42,746 nucleotides of DNA from Reyranellaceae bacterium (GTDB lineage Bacteria; Pseudomonadota; Alphaproteobacteria; Reyranellales; Reyranellaceae), in contig JALHMM010000053.1 of the NCBI GenBank assembly GCA_022844045.1, forward strand, positions 1 through 42,746. Direction: 5' to 3'. Position 1 is the first letter of the stretch. Each line of letters opens with the position of its first letter. The notes under the pieces were generated by a model. The model saw only the letters and a program-made list of their open reading frames with translations, had not been told where the DNA came from and did not search any database. The translations under genes were made by a program, and so were the position numbers. This document shows, piece after piece, positions 8,693-16,800 of the stretch.

Positions 8693-10192
8693 ATGAGCGT
8701 CAGCAATTCCTACACCCAGCTCGAGGCGCGCTTCCGCCGGCTGTCGCTGATCGGCGGCGCGCAGGCGATTCTCGGTTGGGATCGCTCCGTGATGATGCCC
8801 ACGGGCAGCGCTGAGGATCGTGCGGAGCAGTCGGCGGCCTTGGGTGTGATCGCGCATGAGCTAATCTCAGCGCCGGAGGTCGGCGATCTGCTGGCCTCGG
8901 CCGAGCAGCGCACGGCGGATCTCGACGCCTGGCAGCTCGCCAATCTCAGGGAGATGCGCCGAGCCTGGGTGCACAGCACGGCGCTGACCTCGGATCTCGT
9001 CGAGCGCCGCTCGCGCGCGATCTCGCGCGCCGAGATGGCGTGGCGCGAGGCCAAGGCGAAGAACGATTACGCCGCGCTGCTGCCGCACCTGCAGGCCGTG
9101 CTCGACGTGACGCGCGAGGCGGGGCTGGCGAAAGCCGCGAAGCTCGGCTGCTCGGTGTACGAGGCGTTGCTCGACGAGTACGAGCCCGATGGCCGCGCGG
9201 CGCGCATCGATGCGCTATTCGCCGATCTCGAGGCCTTCCTGCCGCCGCTGCTGGGCGAAGTGCTGGAGCGGCAGGCGTCACGGCCACAGCCTTTGCCGCT
9301 GCCGGGCCCGTTCCCGATCGAGACGCAGCGCGCGCTCGGGCTGGAGATGATGAAGGCGGTCGGCTTTGACTTCGCCAAAGGCCGCCTCGATGTCTCGGCG
9401 CATCCCTTCACCGGCGGCACGCCCGACGACGTGCGCATCACCACGCGCTACGACGAGGCCGATTTCGCCCGCGCCCTGATGGGCGTGCTGCACGAGACCG
9501 GGCACGCGATGTACGAGGCCGGCCTGCCGACGCATTGGCGACATCAGCCGGTGGGCACCTCGCGCGGCATGGCGATCCACGAATCGCAGTCGCTGCTGCT
9601 GGAGATGCAGGCCTGTCGCGGCCGCGCCTTCATCGACTTCGCCGCCCCACGCATGGCCGCCGCCTTCGGTGGCACGGGCGCGGCCTGGGGCGCCGACAAC
9701 ATCCACCGCCTCTACACCGTGGTGAAACCCGGCTTCATCCGCGTCGACGCCGACGAGGTGACCTACCCGCTGCATGTGATCCTGCGCTACAAGCTGGAGC
9801 GCGCGATGATCGCCGGCGAGCTGAAGCTCGCCGACCTGCCGGGTGCCTGGAACGAGGGCATGGAAAAGTCGCTGGGCGTGCGGCCGCCGACCGACACCTT
9901 GGGCTGCCTGCAGGACATCCACTGGCCCGACGGCGGCTGGGGCTACTTCCCGACCTACACCCTGGGCGCGCTGGCCGCGGCGCAGCTGTTCGCCGCCGCC
10001 CGCGCCGCCGATCCCGACATCGAGCCCGGCCTGGCGCGCGGCGACTTCGCGCCGCTCTATCACTGGCTGCGCGAGAACGTGCACAGCCAGGGTTCGCTGC
10101 TGTCGACCGACGCGCTCCTGGAGCGGGCCACTGGCGCGCCGCTGGGTACAGCGGCGTTCAAGGCGCATCTGAAGGCGCGATATCTCGTCTGA
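8693..10192 (+). CDS. Carboxypeptidase Taq family (M32) metallopeptidase
   Basis: A 499-residue cytoplasmic zinc carboxypeptidase that removes C-terminal residues with broad specificity. The metal site is HETGH at residues 267-271. The family-specific HESQS motif at 296-300 supplies the third ligand, E297. Other M32 signatures are GTPDDVRITTRYDE, the GxxxTYPLHVILRYKLER stretch, and DIHWPDGGWGYFPTYTLGAL near the C-terminus. Length is typical. Upstream is surf1 and downstream is a perfect palindrome only 1 nt past the stop. It is not functionally linked to the oxidase genes as far as the sequence shows. Confidence 0.96.
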   Translation: MSVSNSYTQLEARFRRLSLIGGAQAILGWDRSVMMPTGSAEDRAEQSAALGVIAHELISAPEVGDLLASAEQRTADLDAWQLANLREMRRAWVHSTALTSDLVERRSRAISRAEMAWREAKAKNDYAALLPHLQAVLDVTREAGLAKAAKLGCSVYEALLDEYEPDGRAARIDALFADLEAFLPPLLGEVLERQASRPQPLPLPGPFPIETQRALGLEMMKAVGFDFAKGRLDVSAHPFTGGTPDDVRITTRYDEADFARALMGVLHETGHAMYEAGLPTHWRHQPVGTSRGMAIHESQSLLLEMQACRGRAFIDFAAPRMAAAFGGTGAAWGADNIHRLYTVVKPGFIRVDADEVTYPLHVILRYKLERAMIAGELKLADLPGAWNEGMEKSLGVRPPTDTLGCLQDIHWPDGGWGYFPTYTLGALAAAQLFAAARAADPDIEPGLARGDFAPLYHWLRENVHSQGSLLSTDALLERATGAPLGTAAFKAHLKARYLV

Positions 10193-10193
10193 T

Positions 10194-10222
10194 TACCTTC
10201 CCCCGCAGAGCGGGGGAAGGTA
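10194..10222. repeat. Perfect 13-bp palindrome after the M32 gene
   Basis: taccttcccccgc (10194-10206) and gcgggggaaggta (10210-10222) are fully complementary with a 3-nt loop. It begins 1 nt after the peptidase stop and may block 3' exonucleases or slow transcription. It shares its core with the elements at 1851-2003 and 7475-7500, so it counts as a dispersed REP-like unit. Confidence 0.65.
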
Positions 10223-10245
10223 TGCAGAGTTGAACGGAGACCGCC

Positions 10246-10503
10246 ATGCTCGACCTGCGACCGAACTGCGAGTGCTGCGACAAGGACCTGCCCAATGGCG
10301 CCCCTGACGCGCTGATCTGTACCTTCGAGTGCACCTTTTGCGCCGCCTGCGCCGAGACCAGGCTGGGCGGGCGTTGCCCGAATTGTGGTGGCGACCTGGT
10401 GAAGCGCCCGACGCGGCCGGCTGACAAGCTCGGCCGCTTTCCCGCCTCGACCAAGCGGTTGAAGAAGGACCACGCCGCCTGTCTCGACCGTGCCGCCGAC
10501 TGA
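10246..10503 (+). CDS. DUF1272 family Cys-rich protein
   Basis: An 85-residue soluble protein with nine Cys in the first 47 residues (C8, C10, C11, C25, C29, C32, C35, C44, C47). They are arranged as in DUF1272 proteins: LRPNCECCDKDLP, then ICTFECTFC, then RCPNCGGDL. The pattern resembles a double zinc ribbon or treble clef, so zinc binding is likely. No function has been assigned to the family as far as I know. Its end overlaps the GTG start of the downstream methyltransferase by 14 nt, so the two are probably co-expressed. Confidence 0.9.
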   Translation: MLDLRPNCECCDKDLPNGAPDALICTFECTFCAACAETRLGGRCPNCGGDLVKRPTRPADKLGRFPASTKRLKKDHAACLDRAAD

Positions 10504-11110
10504 GCCGCCACGCCGGGTCAGCGGTACCGAGGGCTATGGCGAGACCGCCGACGCGCTCGTCAAGCAATACGAGAGCGTCAGTTTCGCCGACCTGCACGGT
10601 GACGTCGCTCGGCTGATGCCGACACGACCCAGTCGCGTGATCGACATCGGCGCCGGCACGGGGCGCGACGCCGCCGCGCTGGCCGCCCTGGGCCACACGG
10701 TTACCGCCGTCGAGCCAACGCCGGAGTTGCGCGCGCACGGCCAGCGCCTGCACGGCACATCGGTCTTCACCTGGATCGATGATTCGCTGCCCGACCTCGA
10801 TGTCGTGCATGCCATGGGCGGGCAGTATGACGTCGTGCTGCTGACCGCGGTCTGGATGCATCTCGACCTCGCGCAACGGCAACGTGCGATGCCAAGGGTC
10901 GCGAGCCTGTTGGCACCCGGCGGCGTCATGCCGATGCGGCTGCGGCACGGCCCCGTGCCCGTGGGGCGGCGCATGTTCGACGTCTCGATCGAGGAGACCG
11001 CCGCCCTGGCCGAAGTGTGCGGACTGGGCGTGATCCATCGTGGCCACCGGCCGAGCCGGTTTGGCGCCCCCGGCGTGCACTGGAGCGTCGTGATGTTCCG
11101 GCGGGATTGA
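10490..11110 (+). CDS. Class I SAM-dependent methyltransferase
   Basis: A 206-residue protein with SAM-binding motif I, VIDIGAGTGRDAAALA, at about residues 48-63. An acidic end of strand 2 (TAVEPTPELR) and a motif VVLLTAVWMHLD equivalent to motif IV follow, then LLAPGGVM. The C-terminal LRHGPVPVGRRMFDVS stretch is found in small bacterial methyltransferases of unknown substrate. The GTG start at 10490 overlaps DUF1272, and an ATG-initiated form of proper length is not available. Substrate unknown; the fold assignment is firm. Confidence 0.88.
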   Translation: MPPTEPPRRVSGTEGYGETADALVKQYESVSFADLHGDVARLMPTRPSRVIDIGAGTGRDAAALAALGHTVTAVEPTPELRAHGQRLHGTSVFTWIDDSLPDLDVVHAMGGQYDVVLLTAVWMHLDLAQRQRAMPRVASLLAPGGVMPMRLRHGPVPVGRRMFDVSIEETAALAEVCGLGVIHRGHRPSRFGAPGVHWSVVMFRRD

Positions 11111-11154
11111 CCGCCTTGCCCGGTCCCGCCCCCGCCGTTATGGTCCGCGCCCCT

Positions 11155-12576
11155 ATGACAGACATCCGTTACATCAGCACGCGCGGCGGCTCGCAGAACA
11201 TGGCCGAGCGGCTCACCTTCGAGGAGGTGATGCTGTCGGGCCTGGCGCGCGACGGCGGCCTGTACCTGCCCGAGAGCTGGCCGGCCTTCAGCGCCGAAGA
11301 CCTCGCGGCCTACCGCACCATGCCCTACGCCGACATGGCCGCGCGCGTCATCGCGCCCTTCGTCGGCAACGCCTTCTCGGCCGAGGACCTGCTGCGCCTG
11401 TCGCGCGAGGCCTACGCCACCTTCGATCACCCCGATGTGGTGCCGATCAAGCCATTGGCGGTCGACAATCTGCACCTGATGGAGCTGTTCCACGGCCCGA
11501 CGCTCGCCTTCAAGGACGTGGCGCTGCAGCTCCTGGGCCGCATGCTCGAGGAGATCCTGAGCCGCTCGGGCAAGCGCGCGCGCATCGTCGGCGCGACGTC
11601 GGGCGACACGGGCTCGGCGGCGATCGAGGCGGTGCGCGACAGCCGGCGCGTCGACATCTTCATGCTACATCCGCAGGGCCGCACCTCGGAGGTGCAGCGC
11701 CGGCAGATGACCACGGTGCTGGCGCCCAACGTGCACAACGTCGCCATCGACGGCACCTTCGACGACTGCCAGGACCTCGCCAAGGCCTGCTTCAACGACC
11801 TCGCGTTCCGCGATCATCACCGGCTGACGGCGGTGAACTCGATCAACTGGGCGCGCGTGATGGCGCAGATCGTCTACTACGTCGCCGCCGCCGTGCGGTT
11901 GGGCTCGGCCGAACGGCCGGTGTCGTTCTGCGTACCGACAGGCAATTTCGGTAACATCTACGCCGCCTATGCGGCGAAGCAGATGGGCGCGCCGATCGGC
12001 CGGCTGATCATCGCCACCAACACCAACGACATCCTGGCGCGCTTCATCGAGAGTGGCGCGCAGACCATGGCCGGCGTCGAGGCGACGCTGTCGCCCAGCA
12101 TGGACATCCAGGTGTCGAGCAACTTCGAGCGCCTGCTGTTCGACCTGTTCGATCGCGACGGCCGCGGGCTCGCCAAGGCGATGGCGGCGTTCCGCTCGAC
12201 CGGCACGATGCGTGCCAGCGCCGCGCAGCTCCTGCGCGCGCGCGGCATCTTCGACGCCGGGCGGCTCGACGACAGCGGCACCTTGCGCGTCATCGCCGAA
12301 GCGCTGCGCGACACCGGTGAGCTGCTCGATCCGCACACCGCGGTGGGCTACGCGGTGGCACGCCAGAAGCGCGGCGATCCATCGTTGCCGATGGTTGTGC
12401 TTGGCACGGCGCATCCCGCGAAGTTCCCCGACGCGGTCGAGAAGGCGGTCGGCAAGCGGCCGGAATTGCCGGAGCGGATGGCGGACCTCTACAAGCGTCC
12501 CGAGCGCTGCACGGTGCTGGGCAACGACCTCAGGGCGTTGCAGCAGCTGATGGACACCACGCCGGCGCCGCGATGA
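11155..12576 (+). CDS. thrC: Threonine synthase
   Basis: A 473-residue PLP enzyme of fold type II that converts O-phosphohomoserine to threonine. The N-terminal YISTRGG and LARDGGLYLPE motifs are diagnostic of the long (type 2) class. The PLP lysine is K120 in HGPTLAFKDVALQ, followed by GATSGDTGSAA and the phosphate-binding PTGNFGN. The ATG at 11155 gives the standard N-terminus; another in-frame ATG at 11140 would add five residues. The stop overlaps the M16 peptidase start in ATGA. The order thrC - M16 peptidase - GNAT is common in alphaproteobacteria. Confidence 0.97.
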   Translation: MTDIRYISTRGGSQNMAERLTFEEVMLSGLARDGGLYLPESWPAFSAEDLAAYRTMPYADMAARVIAPFVGNAFSAEDLLRLSREAYATFDHPDVVPIKPLAVDNLHLMELFHGPTLAFKDVALQLLGRMLEEILSRSGKRARIVGATSGDTGSAAIEAVRDSRRVDIFMLHPQGRTSEVQRRQMTTVLAPNVHNVAIDGTFDDCQDLAKACFNDLAFRDHHRLTAVNSINWARVMAQIVYYVAAAVRLGSAERPVSFCVPTGNFGNIYAAYAAKQMGAPIGRLIIATNTNDILARFIESGAQTMAGVEATLSPSMDIQVSSNFERLLFDLFDRDGRGLAKAMAAFRSTGTMRASAAQLLRARGIFDAGRLDDSGTLRVIAEALRDTGELLDPHTAVGYAVARQKRGDPSLPMVVLGTAHPAKFPDAVEKAVGKRPELPERMADLYKRPERCTVLGNDLRALQQLMDTTPAPR

Positions 12577-13835
12577 GCATCCGCATCACCACGCTCGACA
12601 ATGGACTGCGTGTCGTCACCGACACGATGGGCTCGGTCGAGACCGTGGCGCTGGGCGTGTGGATCGCCGCCGGCGCGCGGCACGAAAACGCCCAGCGCAA
12701 CGGCCTCGCGCACATGCTCGAGCATATGGCGTTCAAGGGCACGCGGCGGCGCACCGCGCGCGGCATAGCCGAGGAGATCGAGACCGTCGGCGGCAGCCTC
12801 AACGCCTATACCGGGCGCGAGACCACCGCCTACCACGCCACCATCCTCAAGGAGGACGTGGCGCTGGCCGTCGACCTTATCGCCGACATCCTGCTCGACT
12901 CGACTTTCGTCGAGGAGGAGATGAGCCGCGAGCGCGGCGTGATCCTGCAGGAGATCGGCCAGGCGCTCGACACGCCCGACGACGTCATCTTCGACCGCTT
13001 CCAGGAGGTCGCGTTTCCCGGCCAGCCGCTGGGTCGGCCGGTGCTCGGTACTGAGGAGACGGTGACGTCGATCTCGCGCGAGGATCTCTTCGCCTGGCTG
13101 CGGGCGCGCTATCACGGTGGCCGCATGGTGCTCTCGGCCGCCGGCGCCGTCGAGCACGAGCGCTTCGTCGAACTGGCGGCGAAAGCGTTCGCGCGCGTGC
13201 CGAAGTCCGGCGATACAGCGGCGCCCGCGCCGGCGCGCTACGAAGGCGGCGAGCGTCGCGACGAGGACGACCTCGAGCAGGTGCACCTGCTGATCGGCAC
13301 CGAGGGGCTTTCGTATCTCGACCCCGACCACCACGCCGCCGCGGTGTTCTCGACCCTGTTCGGTGGCGGCATGTCCTCGCGCCTGTTCCAGCGCATCCGC
13401 GAGGAACGCGGGCTGGTCTACAGCATCTCCTCCTTCACCTCGTCCTATCGCGACGGCGGGCTGTTCGGTATCTACGCCGGCACCGGCGCCGAGAGCCTGG
13501 CCGAGCTGGTGCCGATGGTCTGCGCCGAGTTCGCGTCGGTGGCCGACACGCTGCAGGAGAGCGAGATCGCCCGCGCCCGCGCCCAGCTCAAGGCCGGCGT
13601 GCTGATGTCGCTGGAGTCCACTCACGCGCGCTGCGAGCAGGCGGCGCGCCACCTGCTCACCTACGACCGCGTGATCCCCTATACGGAGACCGTGGCGCGC
13701 ATCGAAGCTGTCGATCGGGCCGCGGTGCAACGAGTCGCCCGCCGGCTACTGGCTGGCAAGCCCAGCGTCTGCGCCTTGGGACCGGTCGGTGGACTAGAGG
13801 CCTACGACTCGATCACAGCTCGCCTGCGCCCCTAG
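12573..13835 (+). CDS. M16 family zinc peptidase (mitochondrial processing peptidase-like)
   Basis: A 420-residue protein with the inverted zinc motif HMLEH at residues 47-51, within GLAHMLEHMAFKGT. The distal Glu region ERGVILQEIGQALDTPDD and the GGGMSSRLFQRIREERGLVYSI stretch typical of the second half follow. It is the bacterial relative of the beta subunit of mitochondrial processing peptidase and is probably cytoplasmic, since no signal peptide is visible. Both halves of the M16 fold are in one chain. It is translationally coupled to thrC (ATGA), though no shared pathway is known. Confidence 0.94.
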   Translation: MSIRITTLDNGLRVVTDTMGSVETVALGVWIAAGARHENAQRNGLAHMLEHMAFKGTRRRTARGIAEEIETVGGSLNAYTGRETTAYHATILKEDVALAVDLIADILLDSTFVEEEMSRERGVILQEIGQALDTPDDVIFDRFQEVAFPGQPLGRPVLGTEETVTSISREDLFAWLRARYHGGRMVLSAAGAVEHERFVELAAKAFARVPKSGDTAAPAPARYEGGERRDEDDLEQVHLLIGTEGLSYLDPDHHAAAVFSTLFGGGMSSRLFQRIREERGLVYSISSFTSSYRDGGLFGIYAGTGAESLAELVPMVCAEFASVADTLQESEIARARAQLKAGVLMSLESTHARCEQAARHLLTYDRVIPYTETVARIEAVDRAAVQRVARRLLAGKPSVCALGPVGGLEAYDSITARLRP

Positions 13836-13909
13836 CGGGAGTAGGGGCATGGGCAAAGTTTAGAAATCGTGTAAAATAATTGCCGCACCCTCAGGGAGTG
13901 ACGCTAGGG

Positions 13910-14515
13910 ATGTTCCGACTGTCCGACGTGCCTCTCGCGCTGGCCTCGACGCCGCGCCTGCCGTCGGAGCGCGTGTTCTTGCGTATGCCCAATCTCGACG
14001 ACTGGCGTGAGTGGGCTGAGTTACGCGCCGCCAGCCGTGCCTTCCTGACGCCATGGGAACCATCATGGACGGAGGACGCGCTGACGCGCGATTCCTATCG
14101 CCGCCGCCTGCGTCATTATCTGCAGGAGTGGCGCGCCGGCGAGGGCTACACCTTCTTCATCTTCCTCAACGACACCCGCCGGCTGACCGGCGGCATCTCG
14201 GTCTCCAACGTGCGCCGCGGCGTCGCGCAGAGCGCCAGCATCGGCTACTGGATGGGCCAGCGCTACGCCGGCTACGGTTACATGACCGAGGGCCTCGCGG
14301 CGCTGCTGCCCTTCATGTTCGACGAGGTGCGCCTGCGCCGGCTCGAAGCCGCCTGCCTGCCAAGCAACGAGCCCAGCAAGGCGGTGCTGCGCAAGGTCGG
14401 CTTCCATGAGGAGGGGCTGGCGCGCCAGTACCTGAAGATCAACGGCATGTGGCATGACCACGTGCTGTTCGCGCTGCTGGGCGAAGACTGGCGGGCTCGG
14501 CTCGCCGGACGCTGA
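13910..14515 (+). CDS. GNAT N-acetyltransferase, RimJ/RimL type
   Basis: A 201-residue acetyltransferase. The fold is shown by RVFLRMPNLDDWREWAELR at the start, the GGISVSNVRRG strand, and SIGYWMGQRYAGYGYMTEGL, where the acetyl-CoA loop sits. The late LEAACLPSNEPSKAVLRKVGF follows. RimJ-type enzymes acetylate N-termini of ribosomal or other proteins; the substrate here is unproven. I start at the ATG at 13910, with AGGGAG 11 nt upstream; in-frame TTG (13880) and GTG (13898) are alternatives. The short AT-rich stretch 13858-13880 just upstream includes TAAAAT and may hold a promoter. It converges with the next gene, with an 8-nt gap. Confidence 0.92.
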   Translation: MFRLSDVPLALASTPRLPSERVFLRMPNLDDWREWAELRAASRAFLTPWEPSWTEDALTRDSYRRRLRHYLQEWRAGEGYTFFIFLNDTRRLTGGISVSNVRRGVAQSASIGYWMGQRYAGYGYMTEGLAALLPFMFDEVRLRRLEAACLPSNEPSKAVLRKVGFHEEGLARQYLKINGMWHDHVLFALLGEDWRARLAGR

Positions 14516-14523
14516 CTACGGCG

Positions 14524-15297
14524 TTACTGTCCGATGTTCTCGTGCGGTCGCCCGAACAGAGACGTGCGAACCGGCGCATGCTGGCGTTCGCAAACAGATG
14601 CCGCGCGGTCGATCGAGACCTGCAGCCGATCCGCGATGAGCCCACACGCGATCCGCCCGATCGAGTCCATCGACCCCGCGGCCGGCAGGCGCGCGTCGTA
14701 GAGAGTCTCCAGGATGATGCGGTCGGTATCGGTGAGGTGGGCCTGCGTGTTGTAGCGATAGCTCAGCACGCTGAATGCCTTGTCGGGATGCGAGCGCAAC
14801 CCGAAGCCGTGCAGGATCTCGTGGTTCGTGCACCGCGTCAGCCTCTCGAGATTCGAGAGGTTGAGGTGGAGTTCGACGCGCACCAGGCGTCCGGTATCGT
14901 CCCAGTCGATGATCGTGAAGCAAGGCGTCGCGCCCGATGAGTTTCTCGTGCTCGCCCTCACCAGGAAGTTGACACGCGGATCGTTCGCCGCGACCCGTTC
15001 GACAGGAACCCTGACGACCGCCGCTAGGGTGGAGACGGTGGACTCGACGTCGGCGCGTGCACGCTCGAGGCCGGCGGAATCGCTGAACGCCAGGTAGATC
15101 GGGCCCGTCCATCGGGCAAGCTCTTTTGCCTGTGAGGTCTGGATGCGCATGGCGGCGTCCTTGAACGCGCCGAACACATCCTCAAGCTGCTTCTGAGGAT
15201 CAATGGTCTCGCTGGCCTGAACCGGTTCGACGAGCGACAGTGGCGACGCGACAATAGCGACCACCACGGCAAAACGCCGCAATGCACCAAGCATCAT
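14524..15297 (-). CDS. Exported DUF2927-like protein with an HExxH motif
   Basis: A 257-residue protein with an N-terminal signal peptide (hydrophobic core VVVAIVASPLSLV, cleavage near VQASE). The C-terminal half matches DUF2927 by the order of its elements: a conserved CFTIIDW strand, the NHEILHGFGLRSHPDKAFS block, LTDTDRIILETLYDARL, and several Cys. Typical DUF2927 proteins have Gln where this one has the second His, so here a complete HEILH zinc-peptidase motif is present. A third His lies seven residues on. I chose the ATG at 15297, with GGA 7 nt upstream, over an in-frame TTG at 15312. An extracytoplasmic metalloprotease is an inference. Confidence 0.8.
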   Translation of the reverse strand: MMLGALRRFAVVVAIVASPLSLVEPVQASETIDPQKQLEDVFGAFKDAAMRIQTSQAKELARWTGPIYLAFSDSAGLERARADVESTVSTLAAVVRVPVERVAANDPRVNFLVRASTRNSSGATPCFTIIDWDDTGRLVRVELHLNLSNLERLTRCTNHEILHGFGLRSHPDKAFSVLSYRYNTQAHLTDTDRIILETLYDARLPAAGSMDSIGRIACGLIADRLQVSIDRAASVCERQHAPVRTSLFGRPHENIGQ

Positions 15298-15365
15298 TTT
15301 CTGTCCAATCAATGGCCGCAGAGCGCGGAAATAAATTCGCAGGCAAAAATTCTATATAATTCAAT

Positions 15366-15394
15366 GCTATATCATAAATTCATGAACTGATCAA
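15366..15394 (-). promoter_or_regulatory. Candidate sigma70-like promoter for the DUF2927 gene
   Basis: On the - strand TTGATC (15394-15389) is followed by a 17-bp spacer and TATAGC (15371-15366). This lies in a strikingly AT-rich patch and would give a leader of about 60 nt. The -35 is a fair match and the -10 lacks the final T. Neighbouring AT-rich hexamers offer alternatives. Confidence 0.35.
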
Positions 15395-15420
15395 CAATAG
15401 TCGTCGTGTAACCTGCAACA

Positions 15421-15594
15421 TCAGCGCTGTTTGCGTAGCTTTTCCGAGCGCCGCAGCTCCGCATCGGTGACTAATCGTGCAAATTCCAGAGGATTCGATA
15501 GCAATCGGCCGAGCCGTGAAATCGGCAATCGGATGCCGTGCTTATTGCTATTGAAGTGCGGTAACCTCTCGACAAACGGTGAAAGCCGTGGCAT
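15421..15594 (-). CDS. Possible small ORF or gene remnant
   Basis: From an ATG at 15594 this frame encodes 57 residues, including LPISRLGRLLSNPLEFARLV and ending in ELRRSEKLRKQR. The sequence looks more protein-like (balanced, amphipathic, basic end) than the Arg/Ala/Pro-rich antisense shadows elsewhere. A weak AAGAGGG precedes the start by 3 nt. The frame stays open upstream through the antisense of the next gene, which argues for a decayed C-terminal fragment of a longer protein. I recognise no family. It may be a chance ORF. Confidence 0.28.
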   Translation of the reverse strand: MPRLSPFVERLPHFNSNKHGIRLPISRLGRLLSNPLEFARLVTDAELRRSEKLRKQR

Positions 15595-15804
15595 TACCCT
15601 CTTGTTAATAAGTGAGCGTGCATTCTTCGATTGCCCTCGCGTATGTTTTTGCTGCTGAAATTGGGTCGTTTCCCCCGCGATCCAAAAGCGAATGAAGCAC
15701 AGGAATGTGCGTTCTGACCGCGATCCACTGGACTCGGAACGCCAAGGTCTGCTGTCCCAAGCGGCGAAAAGCCGGTGACGATGTAGGCACACTGGGGGTG
15801 TAAC

Positions 15805-16767
15805 ATGATGACTGCGAATTCCAAGGATCTGGGCCAGCTCGTGGCTGGCCTGCCAGCCGGCGTGTTCCTGGCTGACCTTGATGGCGCCCATCTGCGCCTT
15901 CACGTTCGAAACGGCGTCGACGTCGCCAAGGCGCGTGTCGATGCCGGGGTGGCCTTGGAAGAGGCGGCCCTGAAGCTGAAGGTCGAAGTCCTGTCGCACA
16001 GCGTCAGCGACCTTGCCTTTCCCAAGTCGATCGAGCACTGGCTGCGAAAGTTCGCGGCCGGTTCGACGATCTACGATCCGACCATGGTCGCGCAAAGGGC
16101 GCGTGTCTTGGTGGCCGCCGCCAAGGCCTGCCGCGCGGAGTTTGGCAAGACATTGACCGCGGTCTTCTTCGATCCGGGCAGCCGCGCCGTGGTGCTCGAG
16201 GTTCATCCCAAGACAGGATCGGAAACGGTCCGTCGTTATCAGCAGCGCGCGGTCGAGATCATCTCCGCGACGGGCGCGGGTGCCGACTGGAATCATCTGG
16301 CGGACGCCGCGGGTGTTTGGCCGATCACCGTGAGGGTCGTGCCGAAACCCGCGCCACGCAAGCTCGTTGCGATTGACGCGGCTTCGGCTTCCATTGGCCG
16401 CCGCCTGTCGCGCATGTGCCGCATCGCGCTCGCACCCGGCGCCATGGCGATCGCCGTGTCGGCGGTCGCCTATCCGGCGGCGGCCAAGACGACGCCGGCT
16501 TCTCCGGCGATGACTGCGCCAGCCGGCCTCGCCGCGGCCAACTCGGTTGGTACCTACGGCATCCTGTCCGGGCTGTCCGTGTTCTCCGACGGGCAGCTGC
16601 CGTCGGCGGCCGGCGACTTCATGGCCACTGGTCTCGACAGCTACTTCGGCCGTGATGCGAACGCCAAGAGCGGTATCGTGATCCGCGTCGCGCAATCCGT
16701 CCGGCGGGCGATCGCCTTCGACGACTCCGGTCCGTCAGGTGCGGCGACCGCCAGCCCGGCGTCGTGA
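15805..16767 (+). CDS. Hypothetical protein with an internal signal-like segment
   Basis: 320 residues, with no family recognised. Residues 1-190 look like a soluble alpha/beta domain, with VFLADLDGAHLRLHV and LTAVFFDPGSRAVVLEV strands. At about 203-232 the chain reads like a signal peptide set inside a protein: basic RRLSRMCR, a hydrophobic Ala/Val core, then YPAAAK with an AxA-type cleavage site. An Ala/Pro/Thr-rich linker and a roughly 70-residue C-terminal part (TGLDSYFGRDANAKSGIVIR) follow. That could make a membrane-anchored protein with an outer C-terminal piece, or an old gene fusion. It ends 33 nt before the radical SAM gene, so the two are probably one operon. A long antisense frame overlaps it but has shadow-like composition. 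Confidence 0.65.
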   Translation: MMTANSKDLGQLVAGLPAGVFLADLDGAHLRLHVRNGVDVAKARVDAGVALEEAALKLKVEVLSHSVSDLAFPKSIEHWLRKFAAGSTIYDPTMVAQRARVLVAAAKACRAEFGKTLTAVFFDPGSRAVVLEVHPKTGSETVRRYQQRAVEIISATGAGADWNHLADAAGVWPITVRVVPKPAPRKLVAIDAASASIGRRLSRMCRIALAPGAMAIAVSAVAYPAAAKTTPASPAMTAPAGLAAANSVGTYGILSGLSVFSDGQLPSAAGDFMATGLDSYFGRDANAKSGIVIRVAQSVRRAIAFDDSGPSGAATASPAS

Positions 16768-16800
16768 ACCGCGGGCGTCTCCACGACACAAGGTCCCATA

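Larger units (their letters stand above)
15313..15804. other. AT-rich accessory spacer
   Basis: A 492-bp stretch without a confident gene, visibly less GC-rich than its surroundings, above all at 15330-15400 and 15530-15670. It holds the candidate promoter of the DUF2927 gene and a possible small - strand ORF. On the + side it holds the leader of the gene at 15805, whose Shine-Dalgarno-like GGGGGTG is at 15794-15800. The composition suggests an old insertion or deletion junction. I see no tRNA, transposase or direct-repeat boundary. Confidence 0.5.

Noticed and set aside
13828..13848. gcccct...aggggc hairpin at the M16 stop codon
   Set aside because: Only 6 bp, overlaps the stop codon and has no T-tract; not a convincing terminator.
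15431..15658. + strand small frame ending in a Cys-rich FDCPRVCFCC, a possible peptide precursor for the radical SAM enzyme
   Set aside because: It has no Shine-Dalgarno, no leader-like region and is antisense to the better - strand frame; the Cys-rich end is probably chance.
15595..16695. Upstream part of the - strand frame over the orphan gene
   Set aside because: Shadow-like composition; only the last 57 codons (to 15421) look protein-like. The + strand gene at 15805 has a Shine-Dalgarno and a better composition.
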